Source of the DNA: Betaproteobacteria bacterium LSUCC0117
GTDB taxonomy: Bacteria; Pseudomonadota; Gammaproteobacteria; Burkholderiales; Burkholderiaceae_C
DNA length: 64,000 nucleotides
NCBI GenBank assembly: GCA_030441535.1
Contig: JAUJFZ010000002.1
Coordinates: 398,023 to 462,022, forward strand
Direction of reading: 5' to 3'
The translations under genes and the position numbers were made by a program. The notes under the pieces were generated by a model. It made no database searches. It saw nothing but the letters and a program-made list of their open reading frames with translations, and was not told where the DNA came from. Below are positions 27,116 through 36,947 of this stretch, piece after piece (position 1 is the stretch's first letter; every line of letters begins with the position of its first letter).

Positions 27116-29983
27116 TTACTGCGGGTTTGAGGCCTGTGAATCAAATGGCATTTGCATTTGGCTCAAATCACGCTTGGTTTCGACAAGGATCAAAGGACCG
27201 TGGTCGACCACTGCTGTGGGGACTCGCTCACGTGGCACGTGGATGGGCGCGGGCTCAGCGGCAATTGCGGCCTGAACCTTGGCAATTTTCTCAGCGTCAG
27301 AATTGACCCAGATGAGCCCGGACTGGCTTGCAACCGCTTCCAAATCGGAGACCGATAGCTGGTAAGGCTGAACGCGCGGCATACCGCCGACCGTGGCTTC
27401 CCCCACCGCTGCTGGCGCGCTGGTAGCCGCGACAGGCTCCGGTGTTACCTCAATCGGTGTGGCAGAAACGCTGATTGACGCGACGGCTGAGGTTGGCTCG
27501 ACTGTCTCTGCACTGTCGGCGCTGCCGGTTTCCGTTGCGCCTTCGCTATCGTCTTGACGGCGGCGCCGATCGCGGCCGTAGCGGTCACGACTGCGGCGGG
27601 GTTCCCGCGGCTGGCGTTCATCGTTCTCCGTGTCAGCGGTTACGCCGTCGGTACACGATACATCAGCTCCCATCGCTTGATCTGCAGTTACGTCTGCTGC
27701 TTGATCCGAGTTGGTCTTCGCGGCGCGATCAAAGTAGCTGTAGCTCGGCGCCTCATTCGCAGCGCTGGCCGTGACGATGGATTCGTTGTTCTCCTCGCGT
27801 CCATCCGCTGACTGATCAGCGTTATTTTCAGTGGAGCCCTCGGAGCGGGCGTTCGCGGCGCCGTTGCGACGTCCGCCGCGCTCACCACGCTCGCGACGCG
27901 GGTTGCGTGGTTTGGCTTCGGTAGTCTCACTGTCGGCGCTAGCGATTACATCGATGTCAGTGGCGGTGGCATCATCGCGGCTTTGCTCGTTGCGACCGTT
28001 ACGGCGTCCACGTCCATTGCGTTCGCTGCGCTCACCTTTTGCCTCTGACCGTTCGGTCCGCTCTGCACGTGGTGCGCGTTCTTCGCCTGCAGCGTCTGCA
28101 TTCCGACCGCTTCCATTGCGATTACGGCCGCCACGCGTGTTGCGCTTGGCTTCGCCATCGCGCGCAGGACGATCTGATTGACGACCGCGGCCGTTGCGTT
28201 CGCCACGCTTTTGCGTTTCGCTCGCCGCAGCCTTATCGTCTGCCGCTTTGGTATCACCCAAGCCGAGTAGCGATTTGATCCAAGCAAAGAAGCCGCCAGT
28301 GCTCGGTGCAGTGGCGGCAGCCGCTGCCTTTTCGGCTTTTGCTGCTTTGACTTCTGGCTTGGCTGCGGGCGTTGGCATTGGTGCGTCGCGCAGGATGCCT
28401 TTGATCAATGGCTCTTGCTTGTTGCTGCGTTCTTGACTGCGACGGGTGAAAGTGGTCGGGTCATCGACCTCTTCAGCCAGTGTGTAGCTGGCTTGCAAGT
28501 TATCGAGGCGGGCATCGTCGTGCTTGAGACGCTCCAATTTGTAGAGCGGCGTGTCGAGTGACTTGTTCGGCACCAACAAGACGTGAATGCGTTGTTGCAG
28601 TTCAATCTTGGTAATTTCGGTTCGTTTCTCATTTAACAAGAAGCTCGCCACTTCGACTGGTACTTGTACCAACACTGCAGCGGTGTTGTCCTTCATGGAC
28701 TCTTCTTGAATCACACGCAGAATTTGCAGGGCTGAGCTCTCCGTATCGCGGATGTGACCCGAGCCACCGCAGCGAGGGCAGGGGATAGATGCACCTTCGC
28801 TCAGCGCAGGGCGCAAGCGCTGGCGGCTCATTTCAAGCAAGCCAAACTTACTGATTGAGCCAAACTGAACACGTGCACGGTCCTGACGAAGCGCATCGCG
28901 CAGGCGATTTTCAACTTCGCGACGATTACGTGACTCCTCCATGTCGATGAAGTCAATCACGATGAGACCTGCCAAGTCGCGCAGGCGCGCTTGGCGAGCG
29001 ACTTCCTCAGCAGCCTCCAAGTTGGTGCGGGTGGCGGTCTCTTCGATGGCGCCGCCCTTGATGGCGCGCGCGGAGTTAACGTCGACCGATACCAGTGCTT
29101 CAGTGTGATCAATAACGATGGCGCCACCGCTGGGCAGCTGCACGGTCCGCGCGTACGCAGACTCGATCTGGTGTTCAATCTGGAAGCGCGAGAACAGGGG
29201 CGCATCATCGCGATATCGTTTCACACGATGCCCGTGTTCAGGCATCACGTAGTTCATGAACTGGTGCGCCTGCTCGTAGATGTCGTCTGTGTCGATGAGG
29301 ATCTCACCGATTTCGCTGTTGAAGTAGTCACGGATGGCGCGAATGACCAAACTTGATTCCTGATAAATCAGAAACGCTTCTTTGTTGGTCGTTGCCGCGC
29401 CTGCGACGGCAGACCACAACTTCAGGAGGTAGTTGAGGTCCCACTGCAATTCCTCGGGGTCACGGCCGATACCCGCGGTACGCGCAATGATGCTCATCCC
29501 GTTGGGATACTCGAGCTGGTCGAGCGCGGCCTTGAGGTCTTGACGGTCCTCGCCCTCGATGCGCCGGCTCACACCGCCACCGCGGGGGTTGTTGGGCATC
29601 AGTACGACGTAACGCCCAGCCAGGCTGATGAAAGTGGTGAGGGCGGCCCCTTTGTTGCCACGCTCTTCTTTTTCGACCTGCACCAAGAGGGTTTGGCCCT
29701 CTTTGATCACATCTTGAATTCGGGCTTGGCTAACGGAAACGTTAGATGCGAAATATTGTTTTGATATTTCTTTGAAAGGCAAAAAACCGTGGCGGTCTTC
29801 GCCGTAGTCGACAAAGCAGGCTTCGAGCGAGGGCTCGACACGCGTCACCACTGCTTGGTAAATGTTACCTTTGCGTTGTTCGCGTCCTTCAATTTCGATT
29901 TCGTAGTCGAGTAATTTTTGGCCTTCGACAATGGCCAAGCGGCGCTCCTCGGTTTGAGTCGCGTTGATAAGCATCCGTTTCAT
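27116..29983 (-). CDS. rne: Ribonuclease E
   Basis: Endoribonuclease that starts mRNA decay and matures rRNA and tRNA; 955 residues. The catalytic half (1-~520) has the S1 domain (KGNIYQAVVTRVEPSLEACFVDYG), the DNase I-like active site (SVDVNSARAIKGG and IVIDFIDMEESRNRREVENRL) and the zinc-link CPRCGGSG that joins the dimers. The C-terminal half is long, disordered and rich in Arg, Gly, Asn and Glu, as expected for a degradosome scaffold. An alanine-rich stretch and a short WIKSLLGLGD segment near 590 could be a membrane-targeting amphipathic helix. The long leader suggests autoregulation. Confidence 0.96.
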   Translation of the reverse strand: MKRMLINATQTEERRLAIVEGQKLLDYEIEIEGREQRKGNIYQAVVTRVEPSLEACFVDYGEDRHGFLPFKEISKQYFASNVSVSQARIQDVIKEGQTLLVQVEKEERGNKGAALTTFISLAGRYVVLMPNNPRGGGVSRRIEGEDRQDLKAALDQLEYPNGMSIIARTAGIGRDPEELQWDLNYLLKLWSAVAGAATTNKEAFLIYQESSLVIRAIRDYFNSEIGEILIDTDDIYEQAHQFMNYVMPEHGHRVKRYRDDAPLFSRFQIEHQIESAYARTVQLPSGGAIVIDHTEALVSVDVNSARAIKGGAIEETATRTNLEAAEEVARQARLRDLAGLIVIDFIDMEESRNRREVENRLRDALRQDRARVQFGSISKFGLLEMSRQRLRPALSEGASIPCPRCGGSGHIRDTESSALQILRVIQEESMKDNTAAVLVQVPVEVASFLLNEKRTEITKIELQQRIHVLLVPNKSLDTPLYKLERLKHDDARLDNLQASYTLAEEVDDPTTFTRRSQERSNKQEPLIKGILRDAPMPTPAAKPEVKAAKAEKAAAAATAPSTGGFFAWIKSLLGLGDTKAADDKAAASETQKRGERNGRGRQSDRPARDGEAKRNTRGGRNRNGSGRNADAAGEERAPRAERTERSEAKGERSERNGRGRRNGRNEQSRDDATATDIDVIASADSETTEAKPRNPRRERGERGGRRNGAANARSEGSTENNADQSADGREENNESIVTASAANEAPSYSYFDRAAKTNSDQAADVTADQAMGADVSCTDGVTADTENDERQPREPRRSRDRYGRDRRRRQDDSEGATETGSADSAETVEPTSAVASISVSATPIEVTPEPVAATSAPAAVGEATVGGMPRVQPYQLSVSDLEAVASQSGLIWVNSDAEKIAKVQAAIAAEPAPIHVPRERVPTAVVDHGPLILVETKRDLSQMQMPFDSQASNPQ

Positions 29984-30504
29984 GATGCACGTCCTTTATA
30001 GGCAAGAGTTTGACCCAAACGGGTCCAAAGCCTCAGCCCAAGCAGGCAATACAAACGGGAGTGGAACTGCCGGAGAGCGTCAAGTTGTCTGCACCGCGCG
30101 TTGTAAAGCGGGTTGCAAGTTGGCTTGCGCATAGGCGCGTGGTAAATGGCACGCTTGGACGCTCTGTGGGCGCCAAGCCGCGGTACTTACCTCAACCAGC
30201 GGCTACGGAGCTGCTGGTCGATAGGGTATTCCTTCGCTTGCGTTTGCATGACCTGTTTCAGGCTTCCGGCTGGGTTAATTCTTCAACAGGGGAGCGGGCC
30301 GCAGGCCTAAAAGGCGGGGGCAGGCTGGCCGGTGAATGCTCATTTAACGCAGCACGGTGGCAACACAACACGCGGGGCTATCGGGTGGTTTCGTAAACGA
30401 ATAAACAAATCAACCACTTAGTCGACGCTTTGCGTGCAGCAGTTATTATAGGGTAGCCAGCCGAGTTTGGATGCTTGTGCTTCTTTTTTCCCCAAGGATT
30501 TTTG
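29984..30504. other. Long rne leader / rne-rluC divergent region
   Basis: No convincing gene in these ~520 bp. On the minus strand a perfect TATAAT at 30450-30445 could drive rne and would give a leader of about 450 nucleotides; I see no good -35 box. A long structured 5' leader that RNase E itself cleaves is established for E. coli rne, which is also divergent from rluC, so the arrangement is conserved. The small plus-strand frames here have no start signal and no protein-like character. The rluC promoter must also lie in this region. Confidence 0.6.
30445..30450 (-). promoter_or_regulatory. Candidate -10 box of the rne promoter
   Basis: Perfect TATAAT on the minus strand. Transcription from here would start near 30438 and read through the long leader into rne. 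The -35 region is poor, so activation or another sigma determinant may be needed. Confidence 0.45.
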
Positions 30505-31470
30505 GTGACCACTGCTGCCATTCTCTATCTCACCGTTGACGAAGCCGGCGCGGATCAGCGATTAGATAATTTTCTAATTCGGCATTTAAAAGGTGTCCCG
30601 AAAACTCATATTTATCGCATTATTCGTTCGGGCGAAGTTCGGTGTAACAAGTCCCGTTGCAAAGTCGACACCCGATTGGCTATCGGTGATCAAATTCGCG
30701 TACCCCCCATTCGATTGTCAGCCACGGTGCAGCCCACGGCTGAGCAAGCGCCGGCACGCCATTTTCCGTTGTTATTTGAAGATGAGGATTTTCTTGCCAT
30801 TAACAAGCCAGCGGGTGTTGCCGTTCATGGCGGGAGTGGGGTGAGTTTTGGCGTCATTGAACAATTACGCCGTGCAATGCCTGCCCATCCATTTCTTGAA
30901 TTAGTGCACCGGTTAGACCGTGAGACCAGTGGTATTTTGCTGATTGCCAAAAAAAAGCGGGCACTGACAGCTTTACAAAGCCAATTCAAGGCCCGTGAGA
31001 CTGGTAAGGTTTATTTGACCTTGGTTAAAGGCGAGTGGCCCGCTAATTTGAAGGTCATTGATACGGCCCTGGCTAAATTTACCCTCGCAAATGGTGAGCG
31101 TCGGGTTCGCGGCGTTAGCAAGGACGACCCCAACGCGCTGCCAAGCCTCAGCCTTGTAAAAGTTTTGAAGCACCATGCAGCAAGGTCCGCCGCCGGGGAT
31201 GCGGCCAGCAGCTTGTTGGCGGTCACCATCAAGACGGGGCGAACCCATCAAATACGCGTTCACTTAAGTCAAAAAGGTTATGTCATTGCAGGGGATGACA
31301 AATACGGCGATTTCGAGTGGAATAAACAATTAGCCGCGCATGGACTTAAACGAATGTTTTTACACGCGTGGCGTTTGGATTTTAAGCACCCACTCAATGG
31401 CGAACCCATGCGTTTGCAATGTGAGTTACCCCCAGAGTTGATCAGTTGGGTGAAAGGTGGTGCGCCATGA
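30505..31470 (+). CDS. rluC: Ribosomal large subunit pseudouridine synthase RluC
   Basis: Isomerises uridines to pseudouridine in 23S rRNA; 321 residues. The N-terminal S4 RNA-binding domain covers about 15-75 (QRLDNFLIRHLKGVPKTHIYRIIRSGEVRCN). The catalytic Asp is in the HRLDRETSG motif, and the C-terminal motif is TGRTHQIRVHLSQKGYVIAGDDKYGD. I start at the GTG at 30505 because AAGGAT lies seven bases upstream. Divergence from rne matches the enterobacterial order. It is not tightly coupled to hns, which has its own promoter. Confidence 0.93.
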   Translation: MTTAAILYLTVDEAGADQRLDNFLIRHLKGVPKTHIYRIIRSGEVRCNKSRCKVDTRLAIGDQIRVPPIRLSATVQPTAEQAPARHFPLLFEDEDFLAINKPAGVAVHGGSGVSFGVIEQLRRAMPAHPFLELVHRLDRETSGILLIAKKKRALTALQSQFKARETGKVYLTLVKGEWPANLKVIDTALAKFTLANGERRVRGVSKDDPNALPSLSLVKVLKHHAARSAAGDAASSLLAVTIKTGRTHQIRVHLSQKGYVIAGDDKYGDFEWNKQLAAHGLKRMFLHAWRLDFKHPLNGEPMRLQCELPPELISWVKGGAP

Positions 31471-31523
31471 CATTAGTATACTTTAGATAAGTAATTGCCG
31501 TCCTTTTGGTTATTCAATAAATC

Positions 31524-31552
31524 TTTAAAGAAATAATTAAATCAGATATACT
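31524..31552 (+). promoter_or_regulatory. Candidate promoter of hns
   Basis: TTTAAA (31524-31529) and TATACT (31547-31552) are separated by 17 bp in a markedly AT-rich stretch. The hns start is 36 bp downstream of the -10 box. The AT-rich surroundings are also typical H-NS binding DNA, so autoregulation is likely but not shown. Confidence 0.5.
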
Positions 31553-31587
31553 CGCACTATTGTTCTTTTCCAATTAGGAGTTAATTA

Positions 31588-31893
31588 ATGGCATCATACA
31601 AAGAATTAGTCTCGCAAGCAGAAGCGCTTATGGCACAAGCTGAAGAAGTTCGTAAACAAGAACTGGCCGGCGTGATTGCTGACATCAAAGCCAAAATGAA
31701 GGAATTCGGCATCTCCCCCGCCGACCTGGGTATTTCGGGTGGTGCGCGCAAGGCCCGTGCGGCGAAAGCGCCGGCGGTCGTCAAATACCGTAATGCAAAT
31801 GGTGAGACTTGGGCGGGTGGCCTTGGTCGTAAGCCACGCTGGGTGGCTGAGGTCTTGGCCAGCGGTGGTGACATCGAGACGTACCGGGTCTAA
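31588..31893 (+). CDS. hns: H-NS histone-like nucleoid protein (Bv3F/BpH3 type)
   Basis: A 101-residue xenogeneic-silencing nucleoid protein. The N-terminal half (1-55) is a coiled coil for oligomerisation. The C-terminal DNA-binding domain ends in KYRNANGETWAGGLGRKPRWVAEVLASGG, where the W-x-G-x-G-R-x-P loop binds AT-rich minor grooves. The sequence is of the betaproteobacterial Bv3F/BpH3 type. A TAGGAG site six bases upstream of the ATG supports the start. It has its own promoter and terminator. The AT-rich cargo slots of the islands at the end of the window are plausible targets. Confidence 0.94.
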   Translation: MASYKELVSQAEALMAQAEEVRKQELAGVIADIKAKMKEFGISPADLGISGGARKARAAKAPAVVKYRNANGETWAGGLGRKPRWVAEVLASGGDIETYRV

Positions 31894-31917
31894 TTGATAG
31901 CAGCCCGAAACGACGAT

Positions 31918-31942
31918 AAAGCCGCCTTTGGGCGGCTTTTTT
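31918..31942 (+). terminator. Intrinsic terminator of hns
   Basis: GCCGCC, loop TTTG, GGCGGC, followed by six T, 27 bp after the hns stop. A run of A on the other side could also let it act leftward. Confidence 0.9.
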
Positions 31943-31983
31943 GTGCCTGAAAAGCTTCGGCCGGTTCGGCGACAATAGTCACT

Positions 31984-32646
31984 ATGACAAACCAGCCCCG
32001 TTCTTACGACCTGATTGCCTTCGACTGGGATGGAACCCTTTACGACTCCACCGCGGCGATCACACTGGCCATTCAACGGTCCGTCGCAGATTTAGGGTAT
32101 CAAACGCCAACCAGAGAGCAGGCGTCTTATGTGATTGGCTTGGGCTTGAAGGAAGCGCTCGCCCATGCTGCACCGGATGTCCCGCATGACGCCTATCCCG
32201 CGCTGGGGCAACGTTACCGCCACCATTTCGCGCAGGTAATGGGGGAGTTGACCTTGTTTGACGGCGCGCTTACCTTGTTACAGGATTTAAAAGCGGCCGG
32301 CTATCGCCTCGCAGTGGCGACGGGCAAGTCACGCAGTGGTTTGAATGAGGTCCTCAGCACCATGGACCTGAAAGGGGTCTTTGACGACTCCCGCACGGCG
32401 GATGAAACCGCGGGTAAGCCCAACCCCCAAATGCTGTTTGAGCTCATGGCTGCGGCCCGTGTCTCGCCCGACCGCGTATTAATGGTTGGCGACACCAGTC
32501 ATGATCTAACGATGGCAAATCGGGCGGGCTGTGCAGCGCTGGGCGTAGCTTATGGCGCACACGACGCGCAGGCGCTGAGGGCCTGTCACCCGCAAGCAGT
32601 CGTCGCCAGTGTCACCGAGATGCGGCACTGGCTGCTGGGGGCCTGA
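31984..32646 (+). CDS. HAD-family hydrolase, phosphoglycolate phosphatase-like
   Basis: A 220-residue HAD phosphatase with cap type C1. Motif I is FDWDGTLYDS (nucleophile Asp), motif II is VATGKS, motif III Lys is in AGKPNPQML and motif IV is VGDTSHDLTMA. It resembles the Gph/PpaX group; the true substrate may be phosphoglycolate or another small phosphate ester. It starts a compact cluster with the Rieske gene, sppA and galU. Confidence 0.87.
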   Translation: MTNQPRSYDLIAFDWDGTLYDSTAAITLAIQRSVADLGYQTPTREQASYVIGLGLKEALAHAAPDVPHDAYPALGQRYRHHFAQVMGELTLFDGALTLLQDLKAAGYRLAVATGKSRSGLNEVLSTMDLKGVFDDSRTADETAGKPNPQMLFELMAAARVSPDRVLMVGDTSHDLTMANRAGCAALGVAYGAHDAQALRACHPQAVVASVTEMRHWLLGA

Positions 32647-32676
32647 AGCCATTGGGCGCTAGAAATAGGGGATGTG

Positions 32677-33066
32677 ATGGTCACGACGCAGCAGACCTTA
32701 GGTGATGACTGGCACGCGCTCTGTCGCAGTACCGACCTTGAAAACGGTGGTTTGGCCGTGCCGTTCGATATCGTTTACCAAGGGCAGACCTGCCGCGCCT
32801 TTGCCATTCGTTTTCAGGATGAGGTAAGGGCCTACGTTAATCGGTGTAGCCACGTCGCGATGGAAATGGACTGGCAACCGAATCGTTTCTTTTCTCAAGA
32901 TGGACAATGGCTCTTGTGCGCATCGCACGGCGCTTTACATGCGCCCTTGACCGGCGCTTGTGTCGGTGGGCCTTGTCGGGGTGGGTTGGTTCTGATTCAT
33001 ACCCAGGAAAGGGATGGTGTGATTTGGTGGCAGGCACAATACAACCTTCAGCCCTTTAATTTTTAA
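32677..33066 (+). CDS. Rieske-type [2Fe-2S] protein
   Basis: A 129-residue single-domain Rieske protein. The cluster ligands are in the two motifs CSHVAMEM (C-x-H) and CASHGALHAPLTGACVGGPC (C-x2-H). There is no oxygenase catalytic domain and no signal peptide, so it is a small soluble electron carrier like the NirD/BphF class. AGGGGA at 32667-32672 favours the ATG at 32677 over the GTG just before it. It sits 30 bp after the HAD gene and 12 bp before sppA; its redox partner is unknown. Confidence 0.87.
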   Translation: MVTTQQTLGDDWHALCRSTDLENGGLAVPFDIVYQGQTCRAFAIRFQDEVRAYVNRCSHVAMEMDWQPNRFFSQDGQWLLCASHGALHAPLTGACVGGPCRGGLVLIHTQERDGVIWWQAQYNLQPFNF

Positions 33067-33078
33067 AGAACGCCCCCT

Positions 33079-34065
33079 ATGTCGGATACGCAACCAACGC
33101 ACGCAGATGGCACCGCGCCAACGGACAAACCAAGCGACACGCAATGGGAGCGCGACGCCCTCAAGGCGCTGCTAACCGAGCAGGTCAAAGTATCTCGGGC
33201 CAATCGCCGCTGGCGTTGGATTCGATTCCTCTCATTCTTAACTGTGGTTGGCGTCTTCTTTTGGTGGGCCTTTCGGGATGTCGGCCAACCCGCGATGGTC
33301 AGTACACCGCACACGGCAGTGGTCACCGTGTCTGGCGAGATCGCCGCCGACAGTGAAGCGAATGCTGAGGATATCAACCAGTCAATGCGTGCCGCGTTTG
33401 AAGACGAGGGCGCACAGGCCGTCGTTTTGCTGATCAACAGCCCGGGCGGCAGCCCCGTGCAGGCCGGATTGATCAGTGACGAAATGCTTCGTTTGAAAGC
33501 GCTTTATAAAAAGCCACTGTATGTGGTGGTTGAGGAGACCTGTGCCTCAGCTGCCTATTACATCGCTGCGAACGCCGATGACATCTTCGTCGATAAGGCC
33601 AGCATTGTGGGCAGCATCGGTGTGTTGATGGATGGCTTTGGTTTCACTGAGTTGATGCAAAAGTTGGGCGTCGAACGCCGGTTAATGACCGCTGGCGCAA
33701 ACAAGGGTTTGTTAGATCCCTTCAGCCCGGTGTCACCCAAGCAGCAAGCGCATGTGCAGGGTGTGTTGACTGAGATCCACCAACAGTTCATCGGTGTGGT
33801 GCGTGCGGGCCGCGGTAAGCGGTTACAAGAAACCGACGAAACTTTCAGTGGTCTCTATTGGACAGGACAGCAGGCCGTTGAAATGGGCTTGGCCGATCAA
33901 CTCGGCGGTCTTGACTACGTCGCTCGCGAGGTCGTGAATGCCCCTGAGGTTATCGACTACACCCGCCGCGAAAATGTAGCCGAGCGGCTGGCCCGCCAAT
34001 TCGGTGCCGCCGTTGGCGCTGGCGTTATGCGGGCGCTTGGCGCCAGCGGTTTCAAGTTAAATTAA
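33079..34065 (+). CDS. sppA: Signal peptide peptidase SppA, S49 family
   Basis: A membrane-anchored serine protease of 328 residues, the short form of SppA that works as a larger oligomer. After a charged N-terminal ~45 residues there is one TM segment at about 46-64 ([19 protein letters not shown]). The protease core follows: [14 protein letters not shown], then the nucleophile Ser in [13 protein letters not shown], then the general-base Lys in the [12 protein letters not shown] region. It digests cleaved signal peptides and other membrane peptides. Confidence 0.92.
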   Translation: MSDTQPTHADGTAPTDKPSDTQWERDALKALLTEQVKVSRANRRWRWIRFLSFLTVVGVFFWWAFRDVGQPAMVSTPHTAVVTVSGEIAADSEANAEDINQSMRAAFEDEGAQAVVLLINSPGGSPVQAGLISDEMLRLKALYKKPLYVVVEETCASAAYYIAANADDIFVDKASIVGSIGVLMDGFGFTELMQKLGVERRLMTAGANKGLLDPFSPVSPKQQAHVQGVLTEIHQQFIGVVRAGRGKRLQETDETFSGLYWTGQQAVEMGLADQLGGLDYVAREVVNAPEVIDYTRRENVAERLARQFGAAVGAGVMRALGASGFKLN

Positions 34066-34091
34066 CCGAAAGACACGGAAGTAAGCCGCCT

Positions 34092-34964
34092 ATGAAGCCC
34101 GTTCGTAAAGCCGTTTTCCCCGTTGGGGGAATGGGCACCCGATTCCTGCCAGCGACCATGGCCATCCCAAAAGAAATGTTGCCAGTGGTCGATAAGCCTC
34201 TGATCCAATACGCAGTCGAGGAGGCGTATGCTGCCGGTATTCGCGAAATGATTTTTGTCACGGGTCGGCATAAGCGGGCAATCGAAGACCACTTTGACAC
34301 AGCGTTCGAATTAGAGAGTGCGCTAGAGGCGAGTCAGAAACATGATTTGTTGGCCATGGTCCACGCCATTAAGCCAGACGACATGACCTGTGTGTATGTG
34401 CGACAGCCGCGGCCATTGGGTTTGGGGCATGCCGTGTTATGCGCGGAGCCGCTGGTGGGCGACGAGCCTTTCGCGGTTCTATTGGCTGATGATTTGATGT
34501 TGGGCCAGCCACCGGTCATGGCACAAATGGTCGATGCTTACGCCAAAGTCGGGAGTAGCATTTTGGCGGTTCAAGATGTACCTTCGCATGAAACCAAGCG
34601 GTATGGCATCGTAGACACCCAGGGTGTGAGTGGTGACTTGGTCGTGATCAAGGGCCTGGTAGAAAAGCCTGCACCTGAAGTCGCACCCTCAACCTTGGCA
34701 GTCGCGGGGCGCTATGTTTTGAATCCATCGGTGTTCGCGCACATTCGGCAACAATCTGCAGGTGCTGGCGGGGAGTTGCAATTGACTGATGGTATCGCTG
34801 GACTGATGCGCGACGAATCGGTTTACGCTTATCGCTACAACGGGGCACGATACGACTGTGGCACCCAAGCTGGTTTCCTTGAGGCCACTGTTCACCTCGC
34901 GCTGAAACGTGTTGATTTGCATGCGGACTTTAAACAGTACTTGCGTGGCCTTGACCTAGGCTAA
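34092..34964 (+). CDS. galU: UTP-glucose-1-phosphate uridylyltransferase
   Basis: Makes UDP-glucose from glucose-1-phosphate and UTP; 290 residues. The nucleotide motif is [28 protein letters not shown] with the catalytic Arg and Lys. Further conserved boxes are [32 protein letters not shown] and VEKP. It supplies UDP-glucose for envelope sugars. Its last four bases overlap the end of the convergent ParA-like gene. Confidence 0.94.
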   Translation: MKPVRKAVFPVGGMGTRFLPATMAIPKEMLPVVDKPLIQYAVEEAYAAGIREMIFVTGRHKRAIEDHFDTAFELESALEASQKHDLLAMVHAIKPDDMTCVYVRQPRPLGLGHAVLCAEPLVGDEPFAVLLADDLMLGQPPVMAQMVDAYAKVGSSILAVQDVPSHETKRYGIVDTQGVSGDLVVIKGLVEKPAPEVAPSTLAVAGRYVLNPSVFAHIRQQSAGAGGELQLTDGIAGLMRDESVYAYRYNGARYDCGTQAGFLEATVHLALKRVDLHADFKQYLRGLDLG

Positions 34965-35896
34965 CCAAATAGTCGCTTGAATAGACTTGATTTTTTGGGT
35001 GGCTCGGTCGGGGTTACTTTTTCCGCTGAAGCGCTCGTTACCAACGTACGTGTGCTCGGTTCAGGGGTCGTTGGCTGTGCCTGTGTGCGCTGCTGCATGA
35101 AATGATTCAACACCTGCGAATCGCCTGACACCTTGCTTAAATTCCCAATGCTGATGTTGCGTCGCACTTTGCTGCGCATGTGCGCAAACCCGACGTCAGC
35201 GATGCTCTGCGCAAATGCCTTGAAGGTTGCGCCTTGGTTGTCAGGTAGCTCGCTGAGGTAGTCCTTCTTGAAAAGAAATTTAGCTTCTTTGTAGTTGTAA
35301 ACGGGTGGACTCAATACGAAGCTGATTGGGAAGGTTTGTGAGGTGAAGATTTTGCTGATCGAATCGGTCTCATCCACACGGCTTGGGCAAATGACCAACT
35401 GCGGTGCCGTGCGAACGGTCGATTCAAAAACCCAGTGGAGGTTTGATAAAAAACCAATGGTCGCCGCGACCTCGATCCCAGACATCGAGACAGGCGTTAA
35501 GACAATGTCGTAATCAAACAGCCAGTTACCGTCTAAGGCATCAGACCATGTGAGGTCAGCGATCACGACATCGGAGCTTTCGGACGCATGGCGAAGGTGC
35601 CGGCGTGCCTCCATCGCGGCGCCTTTCCGCCCTAGGTCGAGCGGCAGCGGATGATGTTGAACCACAACGCCGATTGGTCTGGCTTCTCGCAACCATTCGC
35701 TGGACGAGCCGTGCAGGTCAAGGTCCAGCAGGGTCGTCGTGAGCCCGTGCTGGAGTTTGAAAAACGCAGCCAGGTTTGCTGAGATCGTACTTTTACCGAC
35801 TCCTCCCTTGCGACTGGTTACCAGTATCTTGAGAGCGGCCGGGCGCGTTGCCACAGCGCCGATCGGGGGTTCTGATGACTTCGGAATTTCGATCAT
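34961..35896 (-). CDS. ParA/MinD-like P-loop ATPase
   Basis: A 311-residue ATPase of the ParA/MinD/BcsQ superfamily. The deviant Walker A is KGGVGKST at 30-37 with its signature Lys. The DxDxxG segment is [13 protein letters not shown], where relatives have DxDPQ. About 65 C-terminal residues are Pro/Thr/Ser-rich and end in the short basic amphipathic [11 protein letters not shown], which could touch the membrane. No parB-like partner or centromere repeats are visible nearby, so this is an orphan member; cellulose, capsule or pole-positioning roles are possible. It converges on galU with a four-base overlap and lies 83 bp after rpoH. Confidence 0.8.
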   Translation of the reverse strand: MIEIPKSSEPPIGAVATRPAALKILVTSRKGGVGKSTISANLAAFFKLQHGLTTTLLDLDLHGSSSEWLREARPIGVVVQHHPLPLDLGRKGAAMEARRHLRHASESSDVVIADLTWSDALDGNWLFDYDIVLTPVSMSGIEVAATIGFLSNLHWVFESTVRTAPQLVICPSRVDETDSISKIFTSQTFPISFVLSPPVYNYKEAKFLFKKDYLSELPDNQGATFKAFAQSIADVGFAHMRSKVRRNISIGNLSKVSGDSQVLNHFMQQRTQAQPTTPEPSTRTLVTSASAEKVTPTEPPKKSSLFKRLFG

Positions 35897-35979
35897 GGAG
35901 GGCGGGGATTGGTTATTCCATGCACATACTACCCCGATTTCGCTTGGCGGGCACCTTCGGCTCCCGCCTGCTCTTCTCC

Positions 35980-36915
35980 TTAGTTGGAAAGCGCGAGCCG
36001 CATCTTTTTGAGGGCCGCCGCCTCGATTTGGCGGATTCGCTCGGCACTGACACCAAACTCATCGGCCAGATCATGCAGGGTCATACCGCCTGAGCCGTCG
36101 TCATTGACCTTTAACCAACGCTCGGTCACGATGCGCTTGGCGCGATCGTCGAGTTGATTTAGCGCCGCGGCAACACCGTCGTGCGCCAAATGGTCGCGCT
36201 CGGCTGATTCGATCACGTTGGTCGGCTCGAATCGCGCATCGCTCAAGTAAGTGATGGGGCCAAAGCTGTCTTCACCGTCAGCGCTGGGGCAGGGGTCTAA
36301 AACCACGTCACCGCCGGCGAGACGGGTTTCCATCTCTAGCACCTCTTCCGGCTTGACGTTCAGGTGGGCCGCAACCACATTGACTTCGTCTGGGTTGAGG
36401 GTGGTTCGGTAGGCGCCCGTGTCTTGGTCGTCGGCTGTTTGCTGGAGCCCTTGTTTCATGGCACGCAGGTTAAAAAACAGCTTGCGTTGGGCTTTGGTCG
36501 TGGCGACCTTCACCATGCGCCAGTTCTTCAAGATGTATTCGTGGATCTCTGCCTTGATCCAGTGCAGGGCGTAACTGACCAGACGAACGCCATGGGCAGG
36601 GTCAAATCGACGCACCGCCTTCATCAGGCCGATATTGCCTTCTTGAATCAAGTCAGCGTGGGGTAAACCGTAGCCTAAATACTGGCGGGACACGGAAACG
36701 ACCAAGCGCAAGTGGGACATGATGAGTGCACCAGCGGCCTCTAGGTCGTTGTTTTCTTTTAGTTTTTTTGCGAAGTTCTGCTCTTGTTCGAGGGTGAGCA
36801 TGGGAAGCCGGTTAACCGCCCCAATGTACGCATCCAAGCTGCCAAGGGGAGGGAGAACCGACCAAGGGTCACGAACCGCCAATGCATTGGCGCTCAAGGG
36901 GACCAGTGAAGTCAT
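35980..36915 (-). CDS. rpoH: RNA polymerase sigma-32 (heat shock) factor RpoH
   Basis: Directs RNA polymerase to heat-shock promoters; 311 residues. Region 2 shows LRLVVSVSRQYLGYGLPHADLIQEGNIGLMKAVRRFDP. The RpoH-specific box is QRKLFFNLR at 143-151, and region 4 ends with a helix-turn-helix (HDLADEFGVSAERIRQIEAAALKKMR). The start at 36915 follows AAGGAG by seven bases; an in-frame ATG at 36939 is less likely. A CIRCE operator overlaps the promoter (36948-36977), so the HrcA protein encoded at 50878 should repress it. In many proteobacteria ftsE and ftsX lie between ftsY and rpoH; here they do not. Confidence 0.95.
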   Translation of the reverse strand: MTSLVPLSANALAVRDPWSVLPPLGSLDAYIGAVNRLPMLTLEQEQNFAKKLKENNDLEAAGALIMSHLRLVVSVSRQYLGYGLPHADLIQEGNIGLMKAVRRFDPAHGVRLVSYALHWIKAEIHEYILKNWRMVKVATTKAQRKLFFNLRAMKQGLQQTADDQDTGAYRTTLNPDEVNVVAAHLNVKPEEVLEMETRLAGGDVVLDPCPSADGEDSFGPITYLSDARFEPTNVIESAERDHLAHDGVAAALNQLDDRAKRIVTERWLKVNDDGSGGMTLHDLADEFGVSAERIRQIEAAALKKMRLALSN

Positions 36916-36947
36916 AGGGTTTCTCCTTACTTTCGTCATGTGAGATT

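Noticed and set aside
30010..30396. A 128-codon plus-strand frame in the rne leader
   Set aside because: No start signal and no protein-like pattern; the region is better explained as the untranslated rne leader.
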